Made by a program: the position numbers and the translations under genes. Below the pieces are notes generated by a model. That model ran no database searches. It was not told where the DNA came from and saw only the letters and a list, made by a program, of their open reading frames with translations. Below are positions 1 to 9,883 of a DNA stretch of 64,000 bases, in pieces. Source of the DNA: Pseudomonas ekonensis (GTDB lineage Bacteria > Pseudomonadota > Gammaproteobacteria > Pseudomonadales > Pseudomonadaceae); contig NZ_JAHSTS010000002.1 in the NCBI RefSeq assembly GCF_019145435.1, positions 1,832,001 to 1,896,000 on the forward strand, in the 5' to 3' direction. Position 1 is the first letter of the stretch, and every line of letters starts with the position of its first letter.

Positions 1-1
1 G

Positions 2-1402
2 GAAGTCGCCAACCTCCGTGCCCAGGCTCAGGCCATCGATGCCCTGCCGTTGCTCGGCGTGATCAGCCAGAGCGAATCCGGCAGCGACGACTTCGCCGCG
101 ATGATGGGCATCGAAAGCACCGAAAAGGCCGCCGCCGAGGACGCCGGCGTCGGCCTCAAGCGTGAACTCAACAGCCTGCTCGGCCGTTACCCGGCGGAGC
201 TTTCGCGCACCCGCGAACAGATCCAGAAGCGCACTGACCTGGCCGCCGCCACCCACCAGAAGATCGCCGCCGTGCAGCAGGCCATCGCCGGGCTGGAGCC
301 GGCGGTGCGCGCCCAGCACGGCCAGATCCAGGGCGAGGTGCGGCTGATGCAAGGCGTGATGATCGGCCTGATCCTGCTGATCGCGTTGCTGATCGACACC
401 TTGCAGCGGCGCCTGGCCCGCACGCTCACCAACCTCGCGCCGGCGCTGTCGACCTGGGCCGAAGGCGACTTCAGCCACGACATCCGGCTGGGCAAGACCA
501 ACCGCGAACTGCACGACATCGAAGCCTCGCTCAACCGCTTGCGCGCCTATCTGGTGGATCTGGTCGGCACCATCCGCGGCAACGCCGAGCAGGTGGCCGG
601 GAGCAGCCGCACCCTGGCCGAACTGAGCAACGACCTGCACAGCGGCGCCGAACACCAGGCCGGCGACACCGCGCTGATCCGCGATTCCCTCAGCGAACTG
701 GAAGCGACCATCCAGCAAGTGGCCGGCGACGCGCGCCAGGCCGCCGACGCCAGCCGCCACGCCGGGCAAGCGGTCGAGCACGGCCAGCAGGTGATCGGCC
801 AGAGCCTCACCGGGCTGCATGCGCTGGTCGGCGAGGTGCAAGGCAACGCGCAGATGATCGAACACCTGGCGGAGGAGTCCGCCACCATCGGCGGCGTGCT
901 GACGGTGATCCGCTCGATCGCCGACCAGACCAACCTGCTGGCCCTCAACGCCGCCATCGAAGCGGCCCGGGCCGGCGAAATGGGCCGCGGCTTCGCCGTG
1001 GTGGCCGAGGAGGTCCGCTCGCTGGCGCTACGCACCGCCGGGGCCACCGCAGAAATCCAGACGCTGATCGCAGGCCTGCAGACCGCCGCCCGCCAATCGG
1101 TCGAAGGCATGCGCACCCAGGTCGAACACGCCGAAGCCACGGCCAACCAGGCCCAGGCGGCGGACGGGGCGCTGGACAAGATCGTCGGCGCGATCCAGAC
1201 CATCGCCGCCACCGCCGTGCGCATCGCCGACGTCACCGCCCAGCAGAGCGGCGCGGTCAGCGAGATCCGCGACCACAGCGAGCGCATCCACCAGTTGGGC
1301 GGGGACAACCTGCTGCGCATCGGCCAAGGGCGCGAGCAAGGCGAAAACCTGCTGGAGCTGGGCGGACAACTGCACACGGCGGTGCAGGCTTTCCGGGTCT
1401 GA
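2..1402 (+). CDS. Methyl-accepting chemotaxis protein, 5'-truncated by the window edge
   Basis: The reading frame is open to the left edge, so the N-terminus and first membrane segment are missing. Seen: the end of a helical periplasmic sensor, a membrane segment ([13 protein letters not shown]), a HAMP linker, and a long signalling coiled coil with the diagnostic hairpin tip [19 protein letters not shown] followed by [12 protein letters not shown]. It signals through CheW/CheA to the flagellar motor. It sits directly upstream of dsbD, the position held in P. aeruginosa (from memory) by ctpL (PA4844), a phosphate and aromatic-compound chemoreceptor. The ligand of this copy cannot be judged from the fragment. 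No C-terminal CheR-binding pentapeptide is visible. Confidence 0.93.
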   Translation, partial: EVANLRAQAQAIDALPLLGVISQSESGSDDFAAMMGIESTEKAAAEDAGVGLKRELNSLLGRYPAELSRTREQIQKRTDLAAATHQKIAAVQQAIAGLEPAVRAQHGQIQGEVRLMQGVMIGLILLIALLIDTLQRRLARTLTNLAPALSTWAEGDFSHDIRLGKTNRELHDIEASLNRLRAYLVDLVGTIRGNAEQVAGSSRTLAELSNDLHSGAEHQAGDTALIRDSLSELEATIQQVAGDARQAADASRHAGQAVEHGQQVIGQSLTGLHALVGEVQGNAQMIEHLAEESATIGGVLTVIRSIADQTNLLALNAAIEAARAGEMGRGFAVVAEEVRSLALRTAGATAEIQTLIAGLQTAARQSVEGMRTQVEHAEATANQAQAADGALDKIVGAIQTIAATAVRIADVTAQQSGAVSEIRDHSERIHQLGGDNLLRIGQGREQGENLLELGGQLHTAVQAFRV

Positions 1403-1594
1403 CCGGCGGCCTGCGCGGGCAGGGCCTGCGGGAGCAGCCGTCTTGCCCTGCCGGGCCCCATCGCCGGCAGCCGGCTCCCACGGGCACGGTATCGCACACA
1501 CCATTGCGCTGCGTCAGGCCAATCGCCGCAGCGCGTCCAGCAGCCCCCGGCACCGTCCGCTATCATGCCCTCAATTCCGATACGCGAGATTGTC

Positions 1595-3340
1595 ATGCGC
1601 CGTTTGCTCTGCCTGCTGCTGTTCGCCTTCACCCTGCCGGCCGGCGCCGCCGGGCTGTTCGACAGCAAACCCAGCGCCTCCCTGGGCTCGATCAACAACA
1701 GCGCCGACTTCCTGCCGGTGCGCGAAGCCTTTCGGCTGAGCCTGGTCGAAGCCACGCCGCAATCGGTCAGGCTGCGCTTCGTCGCCACCGAGGGCTATTA
1801 CCTCTACCGCCACCGTTTCCAGTTCCGCACCGACCCGGCCGACGTGCCGCTGGCTGCCGCGCAACTGCCGCCGGGCGAGCAGAAGCACGACGAGTTCTTC
1901 GGTGACGTGGAGGTCTACCACGGCATCACCGATGTCGAACTGCCGCGCAACGATGCGCGTCCCTTCACGCTTGCCGTCACCTATCAGGGCTGCGCGGACA
2001 AGGGCTTGTGCTATCCGCCGGAGACCGAGCGGCTGAACATCGAAGGCAGCGCTTCGGCCGGCACGGCGGCGCCTGCCTGGGACTGGCGCGACCTGGCGCT
2101 GTTTTTCCTCGCGGGCCTGGGCCTGACGTTCACGCCTTGCGTGTTGCCGATGCTGCCGATCCTTTCCGGCGTGGTGCTGCGCGGCCAGGTCGGCGGGTGG
2201 CGCGGGTTCAACCTGTCGCTCGCCTATGTGCTGCCGATGGCCGCGTGCTTTGCCCTGCTGGGGGCGCTGATGGGGTTGTTCGGTGCACAGCTCAACCTCC
2301 AGGCGCGGTTGCAGTCGGCGTGGGTGCTGGTGCCGTTCGCCCTGTTCTTTGCGGTGTTCGCCCTGGCGATGTTCGGCGTATTCGAACTCAAACTGCCGCA
2401 CTTCATCAGCAGCCGCCTCGACCGCATCGCCGGGCGCACCGAAGGCGGTTCGCTGTGGGGCGCGGCGGTGCTGGGCGTGGTGTCGAGCCTGCTGGTGTCG
2501 CCGTGCGTCTCGGCGCCTTTGGCCGGTGCGCTGCTTTATATAAGCGCCAGCGGCGATGCCCTGGGCGGCGGGCTGAAGCTGTTCATGCTCGGCCTGGGCA
2601 TGGGCGCGCCGCTGTTGCTGGTGGCCACCGGCGGCGCCGCGTGGCTGCCGAAAAGCGGTCCGTGGATGATGTACGTGAAGAACGGCATCGGTGTGCTGTT
2701 GCTGGGGCTGTCGATCGGTTTGCTCAGCCGCGTGCTGCCGGGCCAGGTCACGCTGCTGCTGATCGGGCTGCTGGCCGGCGGCGCGGGCCTGTTCCTCGGC
2801 GCGCTGGAGTTCGTCTACAAGCCGCCGCGCAAACGCCTCGGTCAGTTGCTGGGGATGTTCCTGGTGTTCTATGCGCTGGCCTGCTGGTACGGCGCGTTCA
2901 GCGGCCAGACCGACCCGCTGAACCCCATCGCCCCGCGCATGGCTCAACGTGACGCACCGGCCCAGGACAGCAGCCGGTGGCAGACCGTCAGCACCCCGGC
3001 GGAGCTGGACCGCGCGCTGTTGGAGGCAAAGTCCGCCGGCACCCCGCTGCTGCTCGACTGGTACGCCGACTGGTGCATCAGTTGCAAGGTCATCGAACAC
3101 GAAGTGCTCAACGACGCCACGGTCATGGAACGGCTCAAGGGCTACCGGCTGATCCGTTTCGACATCACCGCAAGCACCGCCGAACAGCGCACCCTGCTCG
3201 ACCGCTACGCCTTGTTCGGCCCGCCGGCGCTGATGTTCTTCGGCAAGGACGGCAACGAACGCCTTGATGTGCGGGTGATCGGCGAGATCGGCGCGGCCGG
3301 CTTCCTTGAGCGAATCCGCCGGGCGAATGACCGGATTTAA
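1595..3340 (+). CDS. dsbD: Thiol:disulfide interchange protein DsbD
   Basis: Inner-membrane electron carrier that passes reductant from cytoplasmic thioredoxin to periplasmic DsbC and CcmG. The 581-residue product begins with a signal peptide (MRRLLCLLLFAFTLPAGAAG). It keeps all six redox cysteines: C133 and C139 in the N-terminal domain (GCADKGLCYPP), C182 (FTPCVLPMLPI) and C304 (VSPCVSAPLAG) in the eight-helix membrane domain, and C494/C497 (ADWCISCK) in the C-terminal thioredoxin domain. A longer reading from ATG 1565 is possible, but the start at 1595 puts the signal peptide at the N-terminus. The gene is followed by aroQ, as in P. aeruginosa. Confidence 0.95.
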   Translation: MRRLLCLLLFAFTLPAGAAGLFDSKPSASLGSINNSADFLPVREAFRLSLVEATPQSVRLRFVATEGYYLYRHRFQFRTDPADVPLAAAQLPPGEQKHDEFFGDVEVYHGITDVELPRNDARPFTLAVTYQGCADKGLCYPPETERLNIEGSASAGTAAPAWDWRDLALFFLAGLGLTFTPCVLPMLPILSGVVLRGQVGGWRGFNLSLAYVLPMAACFALLGALMGLFGAQLNLQARLQSAWVLVPFALFFAVFALAMFGVFELKLPHFISSRLDRIAGRTEGGSLWGAAVLGVVSSLLVSPCVSAPLAGALLYISASGDALGGGLKLFMLGLGMGAPLLLVATGGAAWLPKSGPWMMYVKNGIGVLLLGLSIGLLSRVLPGQVTLLLIGLLAGGAGLFLGALEFVYKPPRKRLGQLLGMFLVFYALACWYGAFSGQTDPLNPIAPRMAQRDAPAQDSSRWQTVSTPAELDRALLEAKSAGTPLLLDWYADWCISCKVIEHEVLNDATVMERLKGYRLIRFDITASTAEQRTLLDRYALFGPPALMFFGKDGNERLDVRVIGEIGAAGFLERIRRANDRI

Positions 3341-3472
3341 TCACTCGGTCACATACTTTGCGCAAACATCGGGCATCGTGCTGGCTATTGCAGAGAACTG
3401 GACAGTCACAAAGTCTTTGCGGCATAGTCGCCGGGTTCCGATGAAGGCTCACCCCAAACAAGGTACACGCAG

Positions 3473-3925
3473 ATGGCAACGCTATTGGTGCTGCACGGCC
3501 CCAACCTGAACCTGCTCGGCACCCGGGAACCGGGCACCTACGGCTCGACCACCCTGGCGCAGATCAACCAGGACCTGGAGCGCCGCGCCCGCGAAGCCGG
3601 CCATCATCTGCTGTACCTGCAGAGCAACGCCGAGTACGAACTGATCGACCGGATCCACGCCGCCCGCGACGAGGGCGTGGACTTCATCCTGATCAATCCG
3701 GCGGCTTTTACGCACACAAGTGTCGCATTACGTGACGCGCTGCTGGCGGTGAGCATCCCATTCATCGAAGTGCATCTGTCCAACGTGCACAAACGCGAAC
3801 CTTTCCGCCATCACTCCTACTTCTCCGATGTTGCGGTGGGAGTGATCTGCGGCCTTGGCGCCAGCGGTTACCGACTGGCCCTGGAGGCCGCCCTGGAACA
3901 GCTTGAACGACAGGCAACGGCTTGA
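3473..3925 (+). CDS. aroQ: 3-dehydroquinate dehydratase, type II
   Basis: Catalyses the third shikimate step, 3-dehydroquinate to 3-dehydroshikimate. The 150 residues are the normal size for the dodecameric type II enzyme. Seen: the N-terminal [16 protein letters not shown] motif with its catalytic Arg/Tyr region, [17 protein letters not shown], and the catalytic-His segment [17 protein letters not shown]. It lies 48 bases upstream of accB in the same orientation; the aroQ-accB-accC order is conserved in pseudomonads, so a shared transcript starting in the 132-base gap after dsbD is likely. Confidence 0.97.
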   Translation: MATLLVLHGPNLNLLGTREPGTYGSTTLAQINQDLERRAREAGHHLLYLQSNAEYELIDRIHAARDEGVDFILINPAAFTHTSVALRDALLAVSIPFIEVHLSNVHKREPFRHHSYFSDVAVGVICGLGASGYRLALEAALEQLERQATA

Positions 3926-3973
3926 ACAACAAGCGTTAAACGCCCCTGACCGACCCTTGGGAGTTGATGATTC

Positions 3974-4438
3974 ATGGATATCCGTAAAGTTAAGAAATTG
4001 ATCGAATTGCTGGAAGAGTCCGGCATCGACGAGCTCGAGATCAAGGAAGGCGAAGAGTCCGTACGCATCAGCCGCAACAGCAAGGTTGCGCCGCAGCAGT
4101 ACTACGCACCGGCACCGGCTCCGGTCGCCGCCGCAGCGCCAGCCGCTCCGGCCGCCGCCCCTGTGGCCGCTGCCCCGGCCGCCGCTGCCGCGCCAGCGCT
4201 GAACGGCACCGTCGCCCGTTCGCCGATGGTCGGCACTTTCTACCGCAAGGCATCGCCGACCTCGCCGGCCTTCGTTGAAGTCGGCCAGACCGTGAAGAAA
4301 GGCGACACCCTGTGCATCGTCGAAGCCATGAAGATGATGAACCACATCGAGGCGGAAGCCAGCGGCGTGATCGAATCCATCCTCGTCGAAGACGGTCAGC
4401 CGGTTGAGTTCGACCAACCGCTGTTCACCATCGTTTGA
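3974..4438 (+). CDS. accB: Biotin carboxyl carrier protein of acetyl-CoA carboxylase
   Basis: Carries the biotin arm between biotin carboxylase (AccC) and carboxyltransferase (AccAD) in malonyl-CoA synthesis. The 154-residue product has a short N-terminal helix pair, an Ala/Pro-rich flexible linker (about residues 45-75) and a C-terminal biotinyl domain with [12 protein letters not shown]; Lys120 of AMKM is the expected biotinylation site. A GGGAG ribosome site precedes the ATG by about 10 bases. accC follows after only 17 bases. Confidence 0.98.
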   Translation: MDIRKVKKLIELLEESGIDELEIKEGEESVRISRNSKVAPQQYYAPAPAPVAAAAPAAPAAAPVAAAPAAAAAPALNGTVARSPMVGTFYRKASPTSPAFVEVGQTVKKGDTLCIVEAMKMMNHIEAEASGVIESILVEDGQPVEFDQPLFTIV

Positions 4439-4455
4439 ACTGCGGAGAGCCTTTG

Positions 4456-5814
4456 ATGACTGCGAAGTTGGAAAAAGTTCTGATCGCTAACCGCGGTGAG
4501 ATCGCCCTGCGGATTCTGCGTGCCTGCAAAGAGATGGGCATCAAGACCGTCGCCGTTTACTCCAAGGCCGACAAAGAGCTGATGCACCTGGGCCTGGCGG
4601 ACGAATCCGTCTGCATCGGCCCGGCTTCCGCCGCGCACTCCTACCTGCACATCCCGGCGATCATCGCCGCCGCCGAAGTGACCGGCGCCACCGCCATTCA
4701 CCCAGGCTACGGCTTCCTCGCGGAAAACGCGGACTTCGCCGAGCAGGTCGAGAACTCCGGCTTCGCCTTCATCGGCCCGAAGGCCGACACCATTCGCCTG
4801 ATGGGCGACAAGGTTTCGGCCAAGCACGCGATGATCACCGCCGGCGTTCCGACCGTACCGGGCTCCGACGGCCCGCTGCCGGAAGACGAAGAGACGGCGC
4901 TGCGCATCGGCCGTGAAGTCGGCTACCCGGTGATCATCAAGGCCGCCGGCGGCGGCGGCGGTCGCGGCATGCGCGTGGTGCACAAGGAAGAAGACCTGAT
5001 CGCCTCGGCGAAACTGACCCGCTCCGAAGCGGGCGCAGCGTTCGGCAACCCGATGGTCTATCTGGAAAAGTTCCTGACCAACCCGCGCCACGTCGAAGTG
5101 CAAGTGCTCTCCGACGGCCAAGGCAACGCCATCCACCTGGGCGACCGCGACTGCTCGCTGCAGCGCCGTCACCAGAAGGTCCTCGAAGAAGCGCCGGCAC
5201 CGGGCATCGACGAGCAGGCCCGCAAGGAAGTCCTCGCCCGCTGCGTCCAGGCGTGCATCGACATCGGCTACCGCGGCGCCGGCACCTTCGAGTTCCTGTA
5301 CGAGAACGGCCGGTTCTACTTCATCGAGATGAACACCCGCGTTCAGGTGGAGCACCCGGTTTCGGAGATGGTCACCGGCATCGACATCGTCAAGGAGATG
5401 CTCAGCATCGCCGCCGGCAACAAGCTGTCCTTCACCCAGGACGACGTGGTCATCCGCGGTCACTCCCTAGAGTGCCGGATCAACGCCGAAGACCCGAAGA
5501 CCTTCATGCCGAGCCCGGGCACGGTCAAGCATTTCCACGCACCAGGCGGCAACGGCGTTCGCGTCGATTCGCACCTGTACAGCGGTTATGCGGTTCCGCC
5601 GAACTACGACTCGCTGATCGGCAAGCTGATCACCTACGGCGCCACCCGCGACGAAGCCATGGCACGCATGCGCAACGCCCTGGACGAAATCGTGGTGGAC
5701 GGGATCAAGACCAACATCCCGCTGCATCGTGACCTGACCCGCGACGAAGGCTTCTGCAAAGGGGGCGTGAACATTCACTACCTCGAGCACAAGCTGGCCG
5801 GCGACAAGCACTAA
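4456..5814 (+). CDS. accC: Biotin carboxylase subunit of acetyl-CoA carboxylase
   Basis: ATP-dependent carboxylation of the biotin on AccB, first half of the acetyl-CoA carboxylase reaction. The 452 residues match the family (E. coli about 449). Seen: N-terminal [18 protein letters not shown], the glycine-rich ATP-grasp loop [11 protein letters not shown], and the catalytic [21 protein letters not shown] chose ATG 4456, with GGAGAG seven bases upstream, over an upstream TTG at 4435 that overlaps the accB stop. A GC-rich hairpin follows the stop codon. Confidence 0.98.
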   Translation: MTAKLEKVLIANRGEIALRILRACKEMGIKTVAVYSKADKELMHLGLADESVCIGPASAAHSYLHIPAIIAAAEVTGATAIHPGYGFLAENADFAEQVENSGFAFIGPKADTIRLMGDKVSAKHAMITAGVPTVPGSDGPLPEDEETALRIGREVGYPVIIKAAGGGGGRGMRVVHKEEDLIASAKLTRSEAGAAFGNPMVYLEKFLTNPRHVEVQVLSDGQGNAIHLGDRDCSLQRRHQKVLEEAPAPGIDEQARKEVLARCVQACIDIGYRGAGTFEFLYENGRFYFIEMNTRVQVEHPVSEMVTGIDIVKEMLSIAAGNKLSFTQDDVVIRGHSLECRINAEDPKTFMPSPGTVKHFHAPGGNGVRVDSHLYSGYAVPPNYDSLIGKLITYGATRDEAMARMRNALDEIVVDGIKTNIPLHRDLTRDEGFCKGGVNIHYLEHKLAGDKH

Positions 5815-5830
5815 GCTTCAGCCTGCGCAC

Positions 5831-5858
5831 GACAAGGCCGCCTCCGGGCGGCCTTGTC
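5831..5858 (+). terminator. Hairpin after accC
   Basis: A perfect 12-bp stem (GACAAGGCCGCC paired with GGCGGCCTTGTC) around a TCCG tetraloop begins 17 bases after the accC stop. There is no good T tract, so it may act as an mRNA-end stabiliser or weak terminator of the aroQ-acc operon. Confidence 0.6.
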
Positions 5859-5886
5859 GTATCCGCAGATTTCTTGCCCCTTCCCT

Positions 5887-5979
5887 TGTGGGAGCGAACC
5901 TGCTCGCGATGACGTCGGCACATTCAACACATACGGTGACTGGCACACCGCCTTCGCGAGCAGGCTCGCTCCTACAGGG
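5887..5979. repeat. REP pair (inverted)
   Basis: Two inverted copies of the Pseudomonas REP palindrome, TGTGGGAGCGAACCTGCTCG at 5887-5906 and its reverse complement ending in GCTCGCTCCTACAGGG at 5979, separated by about 40 bases. The same core occurs near 38458, 45081, 51874 and 56941. Confidence 0.85.
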
Positions 5980-6088
5980 GAAAGGCTGCGGTTAACACTG
6001 CTCCCACAAACGCCGTGCGCTCGCGTAAACTTGCGCGCTTCGCGCAGACCGCTAGGCTGCACATCAATCTTTTTCACAGGTGCCCGCC

Positions 6089-6967
6089 ATGCCTTGGCTG
6101 CAAGTCCGTCTCGCCATCAGCCCAGAACAAGCCGAAACCTACGAAGACGCTTTCCTTGAAGTGGGCGCCGTGTCGGTGACCTTCATGGACGCCGAAGACC
6201 AACCGATCTTCGAGCCGGAACTCAACACCACCCCGCTGTGGTCGCACACCCATCTGCTGGCCCTGTTCGAGGGCGGCACCGAAGCCGCCGCCGTGCTGGC
6301 CCACCTGGAACTGCTGACCGGCAGCCCGCTGCCCGAGCACCACAGCGAAGTGATCGAAGACCAGGACTGGGAACGCAGCTGGATGGACAACTTCCAGCCG
6401 ATGCGCTTCGGCCAGCGCCTGTGGATCGTGCCGAGCTGGCACGCCGCACCCGAGCCCGGCGCGGTCAACCTGCTGCTGGATCCGGGCCTGGCGTTCGGCA
6501 CCGGCACCCACCCGACCACCGCCCTGTGCCTGGAATGGCTCGACGGCCAGGACCTCAAAGGCTGCAACGTGCTGGACTTCGGCTGCGGCTCGGGGATCCT
6601 GGCCATCGCCGCCCTGCTGCTGGGCGCCAAGGAAGCGGTCGGCACCGACATCGACGTGCAGGCGCTGGAAGCCTCCCGCGACAACGCCGGGCGCAACGGC
6701 ATCGCCGACGAACTGTTCCCGCTGTACCTGCCGCAGGATCTGCCGCAGGAAAAGGCCGACGTGCTGGTGGCCAACATCCTGGCCGGCCCGCTGGTCTCCC
6801 TCGCTGCGCAACTGTCCGGCCTGGTCAAGCCCGGCGGACGCCTGGCGCTGTCCGGCATCCTCGCCGAACAGGGCGACGAAGTCGCCGCCGCCTACGCCCG
6901 GGACTTCGACCTGGATCCGATCGCCAACCGTGACGGCTGGGTGCGCATCACCGGCCGTCGGCGCTAG
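6089..6967 (+). CDS. prmA: Ribosomal protein L11 methyltransferase
   Basis: SAM-dependent methyltransferase that trimethylates ribosomal protein L11. The 292-residue product has the family N-terminus [16 protein letters not shown], a substrate-recognition domain (about 1-95), motif [14 protein letters not shown] for SAM binding, and [11 protein letters not shown], the NIL-type motif of protein N-methyltransferases. ATG 6089 gives the family start; an in-frame GTG lies at 6080. The next gene follows after 30 bases. Confidence 0.96.
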   Translation: MPWLQVRLAISPEQAETYEDAFLEVGAVSVTFMDAEDQPIFEPELNTTPLWSHTHLLALFEGGTEAAAVLAHLELLTGSPLPEHHSEVIEDQDWERSWMDNFQPMRFGQRLWIVPSWHAAPEPGAVNLLLDPGLAFGTGTHPTTALCLEWLDGQDLKGCNVLDFGCGSGILAIAALLLGAKEAVGTDIDVQALEASRDNAGRNGIADELFPLYLPQDLPQEKADVLVANILAGPLVSLAAQLSGLVKPGGRLALSGILAEQGDEVAAAYARDFDLDPIANRDGWVRITGRRR

Positions 6968-6997
6968 AATGGCCGCCTGCACAATCCGGATCCTCGC

Positions 6998-8287
6998 ATG
7001 ACCGACAGTTTCGTCACCCAGTGCCCGCATTGCCAAACCAGCTTTCGCGTCAGCCACGCCCAATTGAGCGTGGCCCGCGGGGTGGTTCGTTGCGGCTCGT
7101 GCCTGCAAGTGTTCAACGCCGCCAAACAGCTGCTTGAACAACGGGCCGGCAGGGAAACGGCTGCACAGGCAGCGCCGGCGCCGGCCGAACCGCCGCGCCC
7201 CGCGGAACCTGCGGTCACTGCGCCGCAGCCGGCCGCCCCCGTCGAACCGGCAGCGCCGCGCGCCATCAGCCAGAAACAATGGAGCGCCGCCGAGCTGGAT
7301 CTCGACAGCCTGGACCTGGACGAAGAGCTCGCCCGCCTCGAACAGCGGGAAATCCAGCCGATCACCGAGTCCGGCCGCCCCCGCGAAGAGTCCCTGAGCG
7401 CCCGCCGCGACAGCCACGAGCCGGATGACGGGGCATGGCCCGACAGCCTGTTCAGCGAACCGGCGGACGAACGGATGGCCGCGCCGGAGCCGGACGACGA
7501 ACCGCCGGCCGTCGAGCCGGAACCGGCCAGAGCGCAGCGCACGGAGCCGTCGCTGTCGCTGGAGCCGGTGGATCTGGATGACGAGCCGCCGATCCCGCAA
7601 CTGCGGCTGCACGACCCGATCGACCCCGCCGCCCGTCAGGAGCGCCTGTCCGCGGACGACGACCCCGAAGGCGAACTGCCGTCGGTCGAGCCCCTGCGCA
7701 AGAAACGCGAACGCGGCGAGCGCGCAGCCTCCGGCGTACGCGCCGAAGTGCTGCAGGAACTGACCGACGACCCGCTGCAGCTGGACTGGCAGAAACGCCG
7801 CTCCCCTTGGGGCCGGCGCTTTCTCTGGCTGCTGCTGATCCTCCTCGCCGCCGCCGGCTTGGCCGGCCAGTACGTGGCCTACCATTTCGACGAACTGGCC
7901 CGCCAGGACCAGTACCGTCCGTGGTTCCAGCAACTGTGCCCGCAGATCGGCTGCACGGTGCCGTCGAAGGTCGACATCGCCAAGATCAAGAGCAGCAACC
8001 TGGTGGTGCGCAGCCATCCGGAATTCAGCGGCGCGCTGGTGGTCGATGCGATCATCTACAACCGCGCCCCGTTCTCCCAACCGTTCCCGTTGCTGGAGCT
8101 GCGCTTCGCCGACCTCAACGGGCACCTGATCGCCAGCCGTCGCTTCAAGCCCGGCGAGTACCTCAACGGCGACCTCGAAGGCATGGCGGAGATGCCGCCG
8201 CAGACGCCGATCCACATCGCGCTGGACATCCTCGACCCCGGGGCCAAAGCGGTGAACTACAGTCTGAGTTTCCACTCCCCCGAGTGA
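6998..8287 (+). CDS. Zinc-ribbon membrane protein with C-terminal DUF3426
   Basis: Function unknown. The 429-residue product opens with an MJ0042-type zinc ribbon (CPHCQTSF, then CGSC: four cysteines). A long low-complexity acidic/proline segment follows (about 45-260), then one membrane helix (RFLWLLLILLAAAGLAGQYVAYHF, near 270-293) and the DUF3426 domain (about 300-425). The topology implies a cytoplasmic zinc ribbon and a periplasmic C-terminal domain. The position between prmA and dusB is conserved in pseudomonads. Confidence 0.88.
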   Translation: MTDSFVTQCPHCQTSFRVSHAQLSVARGVVRCGSCLQVFNAAKQLLEQRAGRETAAQAAPAPAEPPRPAEPAVTAPQPAAPVEPAAPRAISQKQWSAAELDLDSLDLDEELARLEQREIQPITESGRPREESLSARRDSHEPDDGAWPDSLFSEPADERMAAPEPDDEPPAVEPEPARAQRTEPSLSLEPVDLDDEPPIPQLRLHDPIDPAARQERLSADDDPEGELPSVEPLRKKRERGERAASGVRAEVLQELTDDPLQLDWQKRRSPWGRRFLWLLLILLAAAGLAGQYVAYHFDELARQDQYRPWFQQLCPQIGCTVPSKVDIAKIKSSNLVVRSHPEFSGALVVDAIIYNRAPFSQPFPLLELRFADLNGHLIASRRFKPGEYLNGDLEGMAEMPPQTPIHIALDILDPGAKAVNYSLSFHSPE

Positions 8288-8295
8288 AACGCCCG

Positions 8296-8321
8296 GCCGC
8301 TGCGCGATTGGCGGCGGTTTT
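8296..8321 (+). terminator. Possible terminator after the DUF3426 gene
   Basis: A short GC stem (GCCGC at 8296-8300 with GCGGC at 8311-8315) is followed by GGTTTTC. Weak but suitably placed, nine bases after the stop codon and ahead of the dusB promoter region. Confidence 0.35.
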
Positions 8322-8392
8322 CTGACTTTGCCCGGCTCGACCAAACCGCTGGCGATAATAGAATAACTGTTCAGATTTTGTTCAATTCAGCC

Positions 8393-8421
8393 TTTATCCA
8401 GTCATCGAGAGCGGGTATCAT
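8393..8421 (+). promoter_or_regulatory. Possible sigma70 promoter for dusB-fis
   Basis: TTTATC at 8393-8398 and TATCAT at 8416-8421 are separated by 17 bases, about 50 bases upstream of the dusB start. The -10 match is good and the -35 match weak. Confidence 0.35.
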
Positions 8422-8472
8422 GCCAACCCTTTTTCGAACTCTCATGATCCGGCCCCACTTCAGGGAAGTCCT

Positions 8473-9483
8473 ATGTCGGCGGTACGCATCGGCCCATACA
8501 CATTGCAGAACGGCTTGGTCCTCGCCCCGATGGCGGGGGTCACCGACCAGCCCTTCCGGCAGCTTTGCAAGCGTCTGGGCGCCGGGCTCGTGGTCTCGGA
8601 AATGGTCACCAGCGACATGAGCCTGTGGAACACCCGCAAGTCGCGCATGCGCATGATCCACGAAGGCGATCCCGAGCCGCGCTCGGTGCAGATCGCCGGC
8701 GGCGATGCGCAGATGCTGGCGGACGCGGCCCGGGCCAACGTCGAGCTGGGCGCGCAGATCATCGACATCAACATGGGTTGCCCGGCCAAGAAGGTCTGCA
8801 ACAAGGCCGCCGGCTCCGCGTTGCTGAAGGATGAGGCGCTGGTCACCGAGATCCTGCACGCCGTGGTGGCGGCGGTCGATGTGCCGGTGACCCTGAAGAT
8901 CCGCACCGGATGGGATCGCGAGAACAAGAACGGCCTGACCGTGGCGAAGATCGCCGAACAGGCCGGCATCACGGCGCTGGCGGTGCATGGCCGCACCCGC
9001 GCCGACCTGTACACCGGTGAAGCCGAGTACGACACGATCGCCGCGATCAAGCAGGCGGTGTCGATCCCGGTCTTCGCCAACGGCGACATCGATTCGCCGG
9101 AAAAGGCCCGGCACGTGCTTGACGCGACCGGCGCCGACGGCCTGCTGATCGGCCGGGCCGCCCAGGGGCGGCCGTGGATTTTCCGTGAGGTCGAGCATTT
9201 CCTGCGCACCGGCGAAAAGCTGCCGGCGCCGGAGCTGATCGAGGTGGAACGCATTCTGCTTGAGCATCTGGCCGCCCTCCACGCGTTCTATGGGGACGTG
9301 ATGGGCGTGCGCATCGCCCGCAAGCATGTGGGCTGGTATCTCGCAACCCTGCCGGGCGCCAGGGAGTTCCGCGCCCGCTTCAATCGTTTGGATGGTACGG
9401 AAACACAATGCGCCAACGTTCGGGAGTTCTTCGCCGAACGTTACAAGAGCCTGACAGGGGACGGAGAAGGGGTGGCCGCATGA
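8473..9483 (+). CDS. dusB: tRNA-dihydrouridine synthase B
   Basis: FMN/NADPH-dependent reduction of uridine in the tRNA D-loop. The 336-residue protein has [13 protein letters not shown] near the N-terminus, the Dus signature [20 protein letters not shown] with the catalytic Cys103 of the NxGCP motif, [10 protein letters not shown], and [15 protein letters not shown] in the FMN barrel. AGGGAAG precedes the ATG by five bases. The stop overlaps the fis start by four bases (ATGA), the classical dusB-fis operon with translational coupling. Confidence 0.97.
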   Translation: MSAVRIGPYTLQNGLVLAPMAGVTDQPFRQLCKRLGAGLVVSEMVTSDMSLWNTRKSRMRMIHEGDPEPRSVQIAGGDAQMLADAARANVELGAQIIDINMGCPAKKVCNKAAGSALLKDEALVTEILHAVVAAVDVPVTLKIRTGWDRENKNGLTVAKIAEQAGITALAVHGRTRADLYTGEAEYDTIAAIKQAVSIPVFANGDIDSPEKARHVLDATGADGLLIGRAAQGRPWIFREVEHFLRTGEKLPAPELIEVERILLEHLAALHAFYGDVMGVRIARKHVGWYLATLPGAREFRARFNRLDGTETQCANVREFFAERYKSLTGDGEGVAA

Positions 9484-9800
9484 CGATGATGACCGAGACT
9501 TTAGTGAGTGGAACAACACCCGTGAGCGACAACGTGAATTTGAAACAGCACCTCAATACGCCGAGCGAAGAAGGCCAGACCCTTCGCGGGAGTGTCGAGA
9601 AGGCGCTGCACAATTATTTCGCCCACCTCGAGGGCGCAACCGTCACGGACGTGTACAACCTGGTGCTCTCCGAAGTCGAGGCTCCCCTGCTCGAAAGCGT
9701 GATGAACTACGTCAAGGGCAACCAGACCAAGGCCAGCGAGCTGCTCGGACTGAACCGCGGCACGCTGCGCAAGAAACTCAAGCAGTACGATTTGCTGTAA
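9480..9800 (+). CDS. fis: DNA-binding protein Fis
   Basis: Nucleoid-associated DNA-bending regulator of rRNA, recombination and growth-phase genes. The 106-residue product is close to what I recall of P. aeruginosa Fis: flexible N-terminus, dimerising helices ([19 protein letters not shown]) and the C-terminal helix-turn-helix [20 protein letters not shown]. It starts inside the dusB stop codon and is followed by an intrinsic terminator before purH. Confidence 0.97.
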   Translation: MTMMTETLVSGTTPVSDNVNLKQHLNTPSEEGQTLRGSVEKALHNYFAHLEGATVTDVYNLVLSEVEAPLLESVMNYVKGNQTKASELLGLNRGTLRKKLKQYDLL

Positions 9801-9818
9801 GCATTCAATACCAACCAG

Positions 9819-9851
9819 AAAGGCGCCCGCGTAAAACCGGTCGCCTTTTTT
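9819..9851 (+). terminator. Rho-independent terminator after fis
   Basis: A 7-bp stem (AAAGGCG at 9819-9825 with CGCCTTT from 9842) leads into a run of six T. It separates dusB-fis from purH. Confidence 0.75.
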
Positions 9852-9883
9852 GCTGACTTCCCTTGCTTTTGATGGAAATTGAG

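Noticed and set aside
1403..1594. Possible REP or terminator between the chemoreceptor gene and dsbD
   Set aside because: GC-rich with partial GGGAGC/GGCTCCC symmetry, but pairing is too imperfect to call.
6074..8344. A 756-codon minus-strand open frame opposite prmA and the DUF3426 gene
   Set aside because: Shadow of two recognised plus-strand genes; repetitive Arg/Gly/Val translation.
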